64,000 bases of DNA, from NCBI GenBank assembly GCA_013397935.1, contig VZRN01006384.1:555214-619213 (forward strand), read 5' to 3'. Positions 1 to 12,900 of the stretch are shown piece by piece. The position numbers and the translations under genes were made by a program. Below the pieces are notes generated by a model. It was not told the origin of the DNA. It searched no databases and saw nothing but the letters and a program-made list of their open reading frames with translations. This stretch comes from Dasyornis broadbenti (Eukaryota > Chordata > Aves > Passeriformes > Dasyornithidae). Position 1 is the first letter of the stretch. The number at the start of each line of letters is the position of its first letter.

Positions 1-3000
1 ACACAAAATTGCTGACAACAAGGTAAAACTGACTAGCAAATATCATTGGCGTATTGTGTTATACCATCAAATATTGGCATAGAGGTTTTTTTTCCTCTCC
101 ATTTATACATTCATTTAACAAGAAAGGTCTAAAAGACTAAAATCCTATCATAAAATAAATGAATTACCATTAACAGCAGCTACTAAGTTTTTGAGAACAT
201 CTTTGAATTGTTCTCTCTCACCACAGGCTATGCCTGCTCATTTAAGGAACAGCCCCCATTGGTTAGAAGCTCAGAACTATGGAGCTTCCCATATCCCCTC
301 AAAACCTGTCCTACCGAGAAACAGGATATAGGGACAACCAACAGCAGCTGCCTAACATTAGCACAGTCATGTCAGTAACAGCATGGCATCTCTGATGATC
401 AAAACCAAGAGTTAAGGCTGATCTTCATTCACTGAAGAACCAGAAGAGGCTGCTCATGTCACAGAAGTTACTGCATTTGTGTTGTCTATTTGGCAGGGCA
501 GGCTACAAAGTTCTGCATCCGGTTAATATACAGTCCTTGAAAATGCTTTAGGACACAGCAGCTTCACTACTAGCCCTGACATAATGCTACATTATCATTA
601 AGCAAAAGACAGAAAGGACCCTTGAGAAAACATAGGTTTTGTTCAGGATGCTTTTAAAGTGTCCTCACACATTAGAGGGGAGTAAATTACAAGATGACCA
701 ACCAAGCATGTAAAATAACTCATTAGTAGTAAATGTGTGAGGACAACACTGCACTCTTTCCAGAATGAAGTGCCTAAAGAACCACCAAGACACAAACAAA
801 AAAAAAAAAACCCCAACCCCACAACCACCAGCCAGCTCGTCAAGCAAATATTTTCTATCTGAATTACACCATGCTCAATAGACTTCAGTAAACTACTAAC
901 TAAAACAAAGTAATCTCAGGAACTCTAAGGAATGACTGCAGACACTGCAGACCTATCAGGCACAGCGCTATATAGAGGAATTCTACTTGTACATTAATAC
1001 TGAAGCTCAGGCTACCCTGAGTCTTCTGATGTGGACAACTATTGATGGTAGTTTAAATGGCACGAGGAAAGGAATCATGTTACTGGCCTCACAAGATGAG
1101 CATTCAGGTTCCAAATCTGATTAAAAAAAACCAAAACCCATCTTTTCCCCAGGACAACTAACCCTGGATAAATCTGTAAGTGGTAAGGATGTCTAGCAGC
1201 TTAAAGTATAGGAGGGGGAATCCTAGACCCAAAAAACCTGCTTTTCTGGACCACAACACTGAATTCACTTTGCAGGAAATGCATGTTAGCAAAAACATAA
1301 CCTCCAGAAGCTTCTCTAAAAAGAAAGATTCAAATCTTTAAGCATCATTTTAGGTTTAGCATCCTTTGGCATCTAAAGTTGAAAGATCAAAACTTCAGAA
1401 AAAAAGACCGCTCCTAGTAACATTCCTAGCAATTTCCCAGGCCCCCAGACTAAGCACCCTGGATGAGAGAAACTTGTTGAAACCCGGGTCAGAAGATACA
1501 GATGTATGGTAACAGTCTAGGAACAACTATTAGCTACCGTTAAGTGTTCTTGCAAAGAAAACAGAACAAAATACTTCCTGCGAGATTACCTTGCCCACTA
1601 AACCAGTACCTACCTCTGCATTCTAAAAACGCAATGAAACATAAATGGGAAAACTAACAAAAAAGTGTAAGAAAAAGTAGAATTCCATCCTCTCCCCTGT
1701 TATGTACATACATTTTGAAACCTAGCCTTTAATCTCTAGAATCTGCATGAAAACAGGAGTGGGTGGCTGCCATGGAAACGCAGTTTTTCCAGTTTATTGC
1801 TGATGGTCCTCGGGTGGATTACTGACTGTAATAACAAGGGATTGAGCAGCCAATAGTTCAGGAGTTAACTGGAGTAAATATTCTTCTTGAGTCTGCCTAA
1901 AGCAGCAAGAAGAAGGATCTAGATTAAGATGTTCTTAACAGAAAATAAAACAGATCCTTCACCAGTCCCATTCTGCAAATGCAGTCAGTTTCAGAAGGAT
2001 TTTAAAGTGGTAACAGACCTCTCTTACTGCATATTTAAGAAGTGCATCATAAACTAATGCTTATGTTCAGTTTCTCCAAAACAGTGATGCACAGGGGACT
2101 CTGCCCACTAAGAACACAAGACAAAAGAAAATCAAACTCTCTGGCATTTGCACAAAATTCATATGGAAAAGTGTCAGTTACATAAAAAGGTTCTTAAGAT
2201 TTGCATTAATCCCCACAAGTTCCATTCCACACCTTGAATGACAAGTGGACAGCCTTGTCAAAGAGAGTATGTTTCTTCTTAGTGGTCCAATTTATAAAAC
2301 AGATCATGGAGAAATCAAGGAGATTTGAGCTGGTTTTGTGACTGTACAGAAAGAATCTCAAACTGGTATCAAACTGAGAAAGGTATGAGCAGGACAAACA
2401 GTTTTCAGCTCTAACACAGGCTATGAAAGTTCCTGAAAAAATATGCCAATGGACACTATTATTGTGGCTCTCTAGCAGTACTCTCCAGTTGAAAAAACAG
2501 ATTCACTGTGACTATGCCAGTGGTTTTTTCCTGGCTCTCTGCCTTTGGAAAAACAGATCTCAGCAAAAAACAATATTTGCATTCAGAGAAATGTCGTGTC
2601 TCATTTCCTTGTACCAGTTCATAGCTGTGATCCAGTGAGGGAGCTCATCTGTTGACATACTGTCCTTAGGTTTCAGGTGCTACCCAGCATTTTTAAATGC
2701 AAGTGAAATACTAACTGATTTTTAAAAAAGCATACACAAACTGAAATCCCTGACCATTTTTTTGGACAGTTACAACTTAGAAAAAAGGGCCTTGGCTGTT
2801 TCATTGACAGGTCCCTGAAGTAATTTGCTTAACGTGCTGCTGCAAATAAAAAAATAGCCAATAAAGTATTGAGCGTCATCAGAAAGGACAAAACAAAAAG
2901 CCATTGTTTTACTACAGTATATCAAACTTTGATACAACTTCATCCTAAGAATCACATGCAATAGCAGTCACTTCAATTCCATAAGGATATAATAGAGTCA

Positions 3001-6000
3001 GAAGAACACAGCAAGATGAACAACACCGGTACCTAAGGAAATAAAACATCTGTCTTATGGGTAGAGACTAAAAATCAGTCACTAACACACTTGTGCTCCA
3101 TCACCTTCACCGGCTGTGCTCATGGCTCACCCTTGAAGGTCAGGCAGTCATGGCATTGCAGCTCAAGCCACAGGAGTGAAATAGATGTCTGGTACATTCC
3201 AGCGCATCAAGACATCACAACATTTCATTAGCTGTAGATGGGCTACTACTAATAATGTGGAACCAGAGTGGCCTTTTATGAGGTGAAACAAAAAGATACC
3301 ACAGAAACAGGCACTCGACTCATCACAGCCTTTTAAGGACAAAGAGAACGGCTGATTGCTGTGCTGTTTCTGCAACTTAAGCCTCATTTCTGACACAAAC
3401 ATTCTCCTCCACAGCAATGTCAGAATGACCTCTTAGATGTCTGAGGATATCTACAAATCTTCCTTTATTCAGTGGTTTGAAAAAGACCCAGTGAGGTCCT
3501 AAAAATTTATATGAGAGTCTTTGATTAAAACAAATGAGACAATGGTTCCTCAGAAAAGAGCAGCATGATCTTTGTACATCAAAATGATAGCATTAAAAGG
3601 AAACCCATAGAAATGTTTTATTTATTGTACTGGAAAAGTGTTTAGAAATTGTTTTTTCCACAGTAAGACAACCTGCTTTACCCTGCATTAGTGACAGAGT
3701 AATTTGTTCTTTCATTATCCAGGTTATTTATTATTTTAAGTACTGATCCGTTGCAACTTTCCTGACTTATCGCAAGACAACCACACTTCTGGGAACAAGA
3801 TGAAATACAGTCAGAAGAAACAATTTTTTTGTCAAAGTTAAAAATACACTGCACTAGCATCCTAATTCAACACTTCAGTCTTTGTGCCATGCTTTTGTTT
3901 ACACATCATTCTTCTGGAGAAAAAGCCCAGGAGAGCAGTGACACACACCTGAATCATTTATGTAACAAACAAATCAGTTTGAGTAAATCCTTAGTGAGCA
4001 ATGGATTTAAGTCAGTCCACTTGAGAACCCTCATTTAACTTCAGGCATTAACTACACTCTTCCTCTCCTGTAACAAAATACTCCCACCCACAATTTCCAC
4101 CTCTTCCTCCTAAACACACCACAAAGAAAAGCCTCAGTTAAACATTAATGAGTTGTACTGACCTTGTACACTACAAATTGTTGGTATAGTACAATAGTGG
4201 ATTTTTTCACCAGTAATCAACATTCAGGACTCTCAAATATACAACATTTCAAGAGTTCTTAGTAAACTCTTACCCATTACAAGATTACTTAAGAAGCTCT
4301 CATTCTATTCAGTAATGCTGATTGACTATTGCAGAGACTACTCCCCCTCTCGATGGAGCACGTAGTTTTCGAAACTGCATCCTTCCTTCAAAGAGCTACT
4401 TCACAGCAGCGTGGTACATATTGCTCAAGCTCCTGCTTCCATCACCTCCTTGTCCATCAGACCGAGTTGCAGCTCTTCCTCTAAGCAAGAGGCTGTATTG
4501 ATCTTCAACTTACAACCATGGATCACTTAGTTCTCCTTTCTCCCCCCTCATAGCTCACATTTTAGTCAAAATTAATATTTCAGCAACCACCAATTAACTG
4601 ACCAACCCATGTAACTGATTATCTCTAAGCAGCACAGATTTTATGTGTGCTTCATGTCTGGTGATGAGTAACAAATTAATAAAGCTCTTTCTAGACTATG
4701 ATTAAGACCATAGCCTAAAGGAGCACCAATACCATAATGCTTATCTTTTCTTTCTCAGATTTAATAATCCCTAACATGGAAGCAGATTTTAATACAGAAA
4801 ATATCCCAGAAAAACAAATCTAGAATAATTAAGTAGGAATTAATTTAAAAATATGCCCATTGACTGAAGTCAGACAGGCAAACCAAAAGGGAGAAAAAAA
4901 GTTTAAGGCTAGAAAAATATTTTTTCCTCACAGCCTTTTCCCGCTGTTAAAGACAACAACAGAATTACAGGCACCCTGAAGGGATAACAACATGTAGAAA
5001 GTAGTTTCCAATCGGCTATCCTAACACTTTTGATTAAGTGAAAAGAGCTAAGTAAAATAGAAGTAAATACTACAACTTTCATTATTTGATTACTTTTACA
5101 AAACAGGTTTGAAACATGAAATACATAGACAGCAACTCCAAAAAGTTTGAATAGTATCTAAAATATTAATGACTTATCCACAGATATAAAATTATCAATC
5201 AAACATTCACGGGTCCTTTGCCAATTCATTCTGAGCTCAAATGAAGCTAAGTTAAGCATCACTTTGATCCAAGATGCATGCATTATTTAGCATTAGCTAG
5301 ACATTTGTTCATTTATGCAGACACATGCCAACAGGATTTATGCAAGACGGTACCCATTTCTGCTTAATTTGAAATGTCCTGGTTCTCTCTCTGAAATCTA
5401 AACCACAATGATTTATAGCTTTTAGGTAAGTCTTTGTATTTTAGCACAAGCACGCTTTCAAAAAGTCACAGTCAGAAACTCTTAGAGTGGACAAGTGAGA
5501 TAATATAAAGCTCTCAGTGCATCTCCAAAGAACAGGGTGTCAGCATCTGTGCTGCCTCCTCTTGTAACCACATGTGACTCTAGGTATTTCCATATGCACA
5601 AAACCAGTCCAGCGATTTTTCATTGTATTTTTGCACTTTTTTTTTCTGGCATATTAAAATATGCACATAGGGGTGGATTTTCAAGGGATAGAGGCTGAGG
5701 GGAACAGACATGGGGTGATGGTTTCGGGTTTTTGGTTAGTTGGTGTGGGTTTTTTTTTCTTGGTCTATGCAGCTGATCAAAATTTGCATCACACAGATTA
5801 AAATCCTAAATAAGTATTTATAAGGAAGACTGGTAAAGAACAGAATGGAAGGGAAACGTGAGCAGCTAAGAACGAGCAACAGTGAGAAACTGAAATTTCA
5901 GTCAGAGTTTACTGACAGGAAAAAAACCCCATCAATAAACCCTGAAAAAAATTACAGTGCCTTCAGGTTCTTTTCCCTATAAACCATTCCTTATGTACCA

Positions 6001-9000
6001 CACTTCTGGAGTGTGAATGTAGACACAGCTGTGGGTACACTTCATATGAACAACTCCTCAGCTCAGGTACTTTTAAACTTCTTCTCAATGTCCCAGATTT
6101 TACAGTATTCTTGGGACTTCTTGCTCCACAACCCATTCTCAAAGACAAAGAAATTTTGAGAATAATCAAAACAAGAAATACATGCACCCTTATTTAAGGT
6201 TCGTCTTGCCTTGTCCCCTGCAACACACAGAGCAACACTCTACACCCAGATTGGACGTGCTCATCGCTTGACTGCACTTAGCATTTAGTATGTGATAAGA
6301 TTATGAACTACTACAGATGATGTAAGTTTGGCTAAGCAACATAAAAAAGAGTCCAAAATTTATAAATATTTGCCTTATCCTGAAAAATTTCTGTTGATCT
6401 GGGAAATACAGGCTAAATATGTAGCCCTAATTCAACTTATTAACATCACTGTGGGCAATGTTTGCTCTTAAAGCATAGAAGAAAGAGTGATATTTAAAAC
6501 AAAAACAAGTTTAAAAATCAAACAGCAAACCATTTATTTCTTCCAGTCCAAACAGACTTCAGTAGCACCCAAACAATGTGAGCCAACCCAAACTGTCACA
6601 AAATACTCTGCTTATCTATCTAGCATGGCTGAAGCCAAGCACTGAGCGAGGGAGATACTAACAGAGGGAAAGGCCAATAGAATTAGTGCCATTAAGCTGA
6701 AGCAAACAAGTCATCTCCTGTACCTGAGGGGAAAAAAAAAGTAATAAACCCCATAATTATTGAGTAACTAGAGGCAAAAATTAATGCTAATACAAGAGAA
6801 CTCAGAAAAATAAAGGGAAGAAGGTAAGACTATCAATGACGGCACATCTTACAGAGCCTGGGCCACTAATTTACCACTTATATTTTGAAGTGCCAGCAAG
6901 CACAAGATCAGGCAAGCAAGTAGGAAATAAGAGAAAACGTAGAGTAGTAGAAACAAAGTAAGGGACCGAACTGCTCAATTTGCATGAAGACAACTTCAAA
7001 GCTACACTAGGTATGAAAGTAAAGGAAAGAGGAGAGCAGAGGCACACAGAAAGAGATCTAGGAGAACCTTTTCAAGGTCAGCTGATGTATTGCTGCAAAT
7101 ACTCAACAAGAGATCATAAAAGAAAACCTTTGATCAAAAGTAAATCCTGCAAATGAAATGTTCAGGAGGTTTAATGCTTGAAGAAGCACAGGCAAACAAA
7201 CATTTTAGAAAGTACCAGGACAGCCAGCGATGAGAGGTAGAATAAAGAGAGTATCCCTTGGAATGAGAGAAATCAAGTCATATCTCTGCAATATTGTTCG
7301 GATAGTTACACCTCAAATCCCCACTGAAAACTCCCATTTTAACACAGGATATGTATTTAAATGGAGCACCTTGTAGCAAGTGACACCAGCCAGCAATATC
7401 CACTACAAGGCACAGAGTGACAACATGGAATCATAGAAAGTTTACCAAAAAATCCACTGAAAGTACAGGTTTGGCATAATGCTTTGAAATGGGAAATAAA
7501 AATAAAAATCACAGGAAAAAGAACTGTGTTCCTCAACCAAGGATGTCTTTATCCAACATCCTAACCACATCAACCAATCACTTAACCTTGCTGAGGAAGC
7601 AGAAGGACTTCTAACAGGTTAGGGGGTTTGTTTAGTTGTGTTTTTGTTGGGTTCCCCCTCCCCTTCAGTTTTCACTTCCTATCTAAAAAAACCTACAACT
7701 TTTCAGCTTGATCAAGTTCATTAGCAAACTGCAACTTCAGCAAGAAATGAACAGATCCTGCTAAGAAACAGCAGTGAAGCATTGCCATGAGAATCAAACC
7801 AACAGACAGCTGTGGTTCAGCTCCCCTCCTCTGGCAATAGCTAATAAGCTACACTTCCACAGAATGTGAAATGCCACCTGCTAATAATTTGTATTTGGCA
7901 TAGCACAGCATCATTACATGATCTATAGGAATTTCTTGGTTCCTCCTAAAATAATAGCTGTTAGGAAATAGTCATCCAGGCATCATCTAAGAAATATCTG
8001 CAAGTGTATACTGTGCTTTTGCTGGCATAGGCATATAAAAAAATTAAGTGATACTCAGGGTTGCTTTAACTTCGTGCTGTTGCAAATCATTAATGCAGTT
8101 CATATTAAATACTTGACTCAGGCAGCTATATCCAATACTCACTCTGACATTGCAAGAACACTGCCTTTTTGAAAAATGAAAGAATAATCTCCAAAAACTC
8201 CCAAATGCACTCAGTAGAGTCTTAACCTTGACACATACCAAAATATCAGTTATTCTTTAAACATAAGGGCAAGGATTAAACAACCCAGAGGTGCTCTCTC
8301 CTGCATCCTGCTGCACTTCACTAGTGGTCCAAATGAGCCATCCAGCATAATTCCTAGTAAATTTTTCTACTTCAGAGTAAAACCCCATTTTCATTAATCG
8401 TTTTGAGTTCTTCAGATGAGAGGCACTACTAGCATTATTTTGCTGCTATCATGCACATACTGTACTCTACACAAGACACAAACAAAATTTAGAAAATGAG
8501 CTGTAGAGGTCTACCACCTTCCACTGACCTCCTTCAAAATCATATTTGGCTCTGTTTCAGCCTTTTATTGCACTTTGGCACTAGCAATCTACCATTTGAT
8601 CATTATAAAAAAATTCACAGCAGATGTGCCTACAAACAGAGCATGATGCTTTAAGTGGATTAGGAAGAGATGAACTCTCAAGAAACAAAGTTCCTGAGTT
8701 TATGCTAATAAATTTACTTTAAAAGACTAAATTAAGAAGAAACATATGCAGATTTCCTTAAGCACTTCTATTTTGGACTTAAGTTGCAAAAGTGCTGCTC
8801 ATGTCAGATTATATGTTCTGTACTACCCCACAATACTCCAAAAATTTCTATATTAGTTTTTCCACACTCAAATTTTGTCCCCACTAGACACCACAGCAGA
8901 AAAGACACCAGTGCAGTTGGCAGAAGGGAACACTTATCATGCAATTAGCTACATAAAAGTGCATTTGTTCTCTTTCCCTGTTTACACCATACACATCAAC

Positions 9001-9719
9001 AAACAAGACGGAACCAGCTTTACCAGAACGACTTTTTCCAATGGCAAAAATATCTTCACTTGATTACTGATCAGAATTGGTGAGATAGACTATATTCTAC
9101 ATGAATGAAAACATGTTTTAATAAATAAAAGCAGAGTTTCTCACTGTCAAGAAGTTAGGAATTAATAGCCTACCATGTGCTAACCAGAACAGGACAAGCA
9201 TAACAGGAAAACTAGAACAGCGTGCTATAGTTACAACCGTACAAGGCACAGGTAAATTTCAATTCTCTAAAATAGTTTTGAGTAATTTTTGCAGTGTAAA
9301 TCTGCATGGGTAGGGGGCTGCTATCACTGGTGAGTTTAGTAAAATGTAGAAAGCCACTACTCACAATTTTACTGAATTTACATTCAACTTTGCTTTCATG
9401 ATTCTGGTTCAGTTCTTACTTTTGTATGCCTTCCTTTAACTTTTAGAGTAAAGAAGTTACACTCAGCAGGATTCCAAAAATATCAAGAAACAGTAAAAAA
9501 AAAGTGTTTTAGACTGAGCATGTGTCTCAGAAATCCTTTATATTAAATTTTATAGCGTATCCCAGTTATGTTTTACTGGGCAAGGCGGATAAGCAAAATG
9601 GGTGGAGAACTAGAGCTTTTTTCCTAGAAATTAGTCATTAGGAAGCACTCATAATTTCTCTGGTACAAAAATTTGCTTCATTCTGTAATTCACAGTAGCA
9701 TATCCATAAAGCTTAAGCA
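1..9719 (-). other. UTRN: Utrophin intron downstream of exon B (partial, at least 9.7 kb)
   Basis: AT-rich sequence without a recognisable exon. I looked on the minus strand for the next utrophin exon, which should be about 121 bp, start in phase 0 and encode a segment like RELKEKE...QARVFLADQP, and did not find it, so it probably lies before position 1. Open frames here (at most 84 codons, 3163-3417 minus) resemble no protein I know and have no supporting context. Simple tracts include A13 followed by a C-rich stretch (798-820) and T runs near 5640 and 5750. No tRNA, snRNA or intact transposon was seen. Confidence 0.85.
798..830. repeat. A-run followed by C/A-rich simple sequence
   Basis: Thirteen A residues are followed by CCCCAACCCCACAACCACC. 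This is low-complexity DNA. An A-tail of a decayed retrocopy is possible, but no source sequence is recognisable beside it. Confidence 0.7.
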
Positions 9720-9725
9720 ACTTAC
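9720..9725 (-). other. UTRN: Splice donor of utrophin exon B
   Basis: The minus strand reads CACTGCAAA then GTAAGT, a consensus donor falling after a complete Lys codon. The site gives an exon of 157 bp, as in DMD exon 57. Confidence 0.93.
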
Positions 9726-9882
9726 TTTGCAGTGGTCATATTGCTGCTGTAAGGTTGGAACATCCCCTCCAACAGGCATTTGTTTTTTCAGTTCGTCATC
9801 TTTTGCGTTCAGCCATTTGATTAACTCTTCCAGGGATGTCAGCAATCTGTTCCATTTCTCTGCACTGGCCTCCAAGTGAGCC
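9726..9882 (-). CDS. UTRN: Utrophin internal coding exon (equivalent of DMD exon 57), spectrin-like repeat region
   Basis: On the minus strand one base (G) completes the split Arg codon from the preceding exon, followed by 52 whole codons. Motifs in order are AHLEASAEKWNRLL, SLEELIKWLNAKDDELKK, QMPVGGDVPTLQQQ and YDHCK. The HLEAS...W...L..WL pattern starts a new spectrin-like repeat. In this family the segment lies roughly 250 residues before the WW, EF-hand and ZZ domains that bind beta-dystroglycan. The 157-bp length equals DMD exon 57. The acceptor ends TTTCACAG and the donor is GTAAGT. The exon ends in phase 0, so the next exon should begin with a whole codon. It is uninterrupted and close to mammalian utrophin as I remember it. 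The alternative, dystrophin, reads HLEASSDQWKRL at this place and fits less well. Confidence 0.95.
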
Positions 9883-9900
9883 CTGTGAAACAGCATAAGA
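9883..9900 (-). other. UTRN: Splice acceptor of utrophin exon B
   Basis: The minus strand reads TCTTATGCTGTTTCACAG before the exon base G. That G completes AGG (Arg) with the two bases left by the upstream exon, which supports both boundaries. Confidence 0.92.
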
Positions 9901-12900
9901 GCATCTTTAAAGCCCTGAATGGCAGAATCAGGGTGGGAATACAGTAAACAAAATTACTCCATCAGTAAGATGAGAATGTTTAAAGTGTTTAACTGCAAAA
10001 CAACTGTGTTAAAATCTCTACCTCAAAACACTTTGCACAGCAAATCAAAATAAGCAGAGGAGAAACAGTGGAACACAGACAAATATGTACCTGATGCTTT
10101 AACTCACCTAAACGTCAAACACAGCATGTCTAAGCAACATAACAATAGCCTGTGTTTTGACTCCACCAATCATCATCCTGTGACCTAAAGCACTGCAAAA
10201 CTGAATTCTTTCATGCCAGGACCTTGACTCTCCAGAAGCAAAAAACCAGCGCATTCTACCAGCAGTGATCAACAGCAAATTGCCTGTGCTGCTGAACATA
10301 TCAATCAGTGACACAGGTTGTTTAATACATCATCTTTAGTCATTGTTGAGTTACTAGAGAATTAATGCAGTGAATCTGTTCCTCAGTTTAATTAACCAAA
10401 AAAATCAAATCCTATAATACCTTTTTCTATAATTTTCAGAAACACCTTGACTTGATGTTTTCTCCCTGCAATGCCTGAAAGAGGTATAGAAATCTTCAAC
10501 AGGGGCCAGATACTCCTCTCTTACTGCAGTAATTGTATATTATGGAATCATTCAAGACCAGTATGTACCTAATTTACATCAGCAAAAAAACAGTTTCTTC
10601 ACAGGTGGTGGAGTAGAGCTGAACACTTCAGTGTAGACTGACACCAGTTCTGCAAGTTCCTGTCCTGCTTCTGATGGATGAACGAAGTTCTACTCCCTTT
10701 GCTATTTTGCACATTGTTGGTTTTCTTTTTTTTCCTGATTCACTGTGACTCACACCTTGAGATACTTTCACCTGGCATGTCTTGTATCATCATCTCAAAT
10801 AGTATTAGAGTGAATGTTTGGGACTGATATGACAACATTTGGATTGAAGGGATGATGTGCTGCAAGGTTAACTTCAACACAAGCTTAGGTCTGGCCACAC
10901 TGAGATCTCCCAGCAATACCAGGATAGGTGAATCAATAAAGCAGTCAAGAGTCTATGAGGAGGGAAATACAAAGCAAAAAAAGAAAAAAAAAAATCCGTA
11001 TTTCTGAAAAGGATAAACTAACTACCTTTAGGAAGAGGAATCTATTCTCCTTCACTCTTGTGAAGGAAGGCACTTTAGATAACTACTTGGAAAAAAATTT
11101 TAAAAGTAAGTACTTGCTAGAAGCGACATTTTACTGCCTACAGTTTTGTGTGTTATAGTTTCTATTGTCTCTTACTGCTCTCACTGATACCTTTATCTCA
11201 ACACTGAATTGCAACCAGCTGCTTGTAGCTCAGACCTGAACAGCAGAGTCAGCATCCTGCCCTACACTGAATTACATGCAAGCTGTTGCTGTGGGCCTTG
11301 GTGTGCAGGCCAGAAGCTTCTGAGTGGAATGTATTGTCTCCACTCTCTTGAGATTTTTTCAGGTACTCAGAACTGGCCCTTCTTTCTCGAAGTGAAAACA
11401 GAATTATACTTCTTACTACTCAGGCACAGGAGACACATTGCCCTCTCATCTAAGCCAAGGCAGCCCACATTTGACTTTCCAGTTTTGCCACTAGATTGTT
11501 TCAAAAAAAAAAAAAAAAAAAGAAAAAATCCTAGAAGCAATTACAATTAAAATGTTCAGATTTATAGCTTTCTGTTCATTTGATAGTGAAATCTCTGTTC
11601 ATCATGACTTATTACTGTTTCTAGCACAGATAAGCAGCTCTCACCTCTAAAAACGGGCACTCTTTGAGGCTTCAAGATTCTGCTCGATTTAGTGAAATTC
11701 TTGTATACAAAATAAACTGGAGTTTTGTAAGGAGGGAAAAGAATCCTGCAACTAGTTAAAAGACAATTTAAGGGTGACCCACCACAGTTTAACACACAGT
11801 GCAATAATAGTAATTAATAGTAAAAAAAAGTAATTTGATATTAATGTGAATTATATAGCATAAGATATGAGATTACATGCATTGTAATTTACCACTGAGT
11901 ACTTGTGTGCATGCCAAATTACTGTCAATACCAAAATAACACTAGAACATGGTTTCAAAGTCCAGTGCAACTTCATCATGCAGGGGTAGAGCAGTAAGGG
12001 ATGGGGAGGAAAGGTACTATTCGAGCAGGGACTTGAAAACTTTTCACTGAGCACAAAGTGAGCTAATCTCCCAAACACAGACATTAAATGGAAAAAATAC
12101 ACAGGGAAAAGCTCATCACAACAGCCTGTATTCTTCCAGAATACTACCCTTTTAATCTTATCAAAAGCAATACTGAAAATGAAAGCAAGATGCAGCAGCT
12201 GAAGAGTAGACACAAGCATTCAATTCTCCTGGGGACCAAAGAAACACACATTGACTAAACCCCATTCAAAGCAAATGCTGCACAGGAGAAAGGGAGTCAA
12301 GATAAGCTTCAAATTGCAATCCAGTGTAAAGTTTTAGTATCACGTTTACATTTGTCACACAGACATTATCGGAGACAGAAGATAACTATGCAGAAGTTTT
12401 GAAACGTTTCTTGGGCTTCTCTGTTCTCTGAGTCAGGATTTCTGGCCTTTGTTTTGGAATTGGTACTTCTACTGATAAACAACCTGCAAACAAAGCTTCA
12501 TGTGTTGTGCTCACGTGACAAATGAATTGCCAATCCCAGGGATTTACTGGGTCAAGTGGTGGCTTAAGAATCTGCTCTGATCAAAATAGAGGTCATTATA
12601 GGTGACTGTTTTTGAGCATGGGTTTGAGCACAAATATTGACCAGCATCAATTTCCTGGTATGCAAAACTACTCCTAAGAGAATCCTGGATGAACCTGAAA
12701 AATACAGATGCTCCCATGCAGCTGATCAGACTGAGAGGAACCCTCCCTCCTCCTGCCATGCTGAATAATCCTCCAGAAAATAGAAACTCTGACACAACGC
12801 CCCTTCTGTTGACCCTGAGAGGCTCTCTTCACAGCTGGAGACCTCCCCAGCTTTTGATTCTTCTATGGAGGTAGCATTTTTTCCGATGAATGACAACGGA

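Noticed and set aside
7427..7440. GGAATCATAGAAAG resembling the CR1 3' terminal repeat
   Set aside because: The sequence after it does not follow the CR1 consensus, so the short word is likely chance.
9673..9879. 68-codon plus-strand open frame over exon B
   Set aside because: Antisense shadow of the second utrophin exon, with no independent support.
10745..10850. Possible second ancient CR1/L3 fragment (CTTGTATCATCATC and neighbours)
   Set aside because: Only short words match and not in a convincing continuous order.
11851..12219. 122-codon minus-strand open frame between the two utrophin exons
   Set aside because: It would not splice in register as a utrophin exon and its peptide is unlike a spectrin repeat; DMD exons 56 and 57 are adjacent, with none between them.
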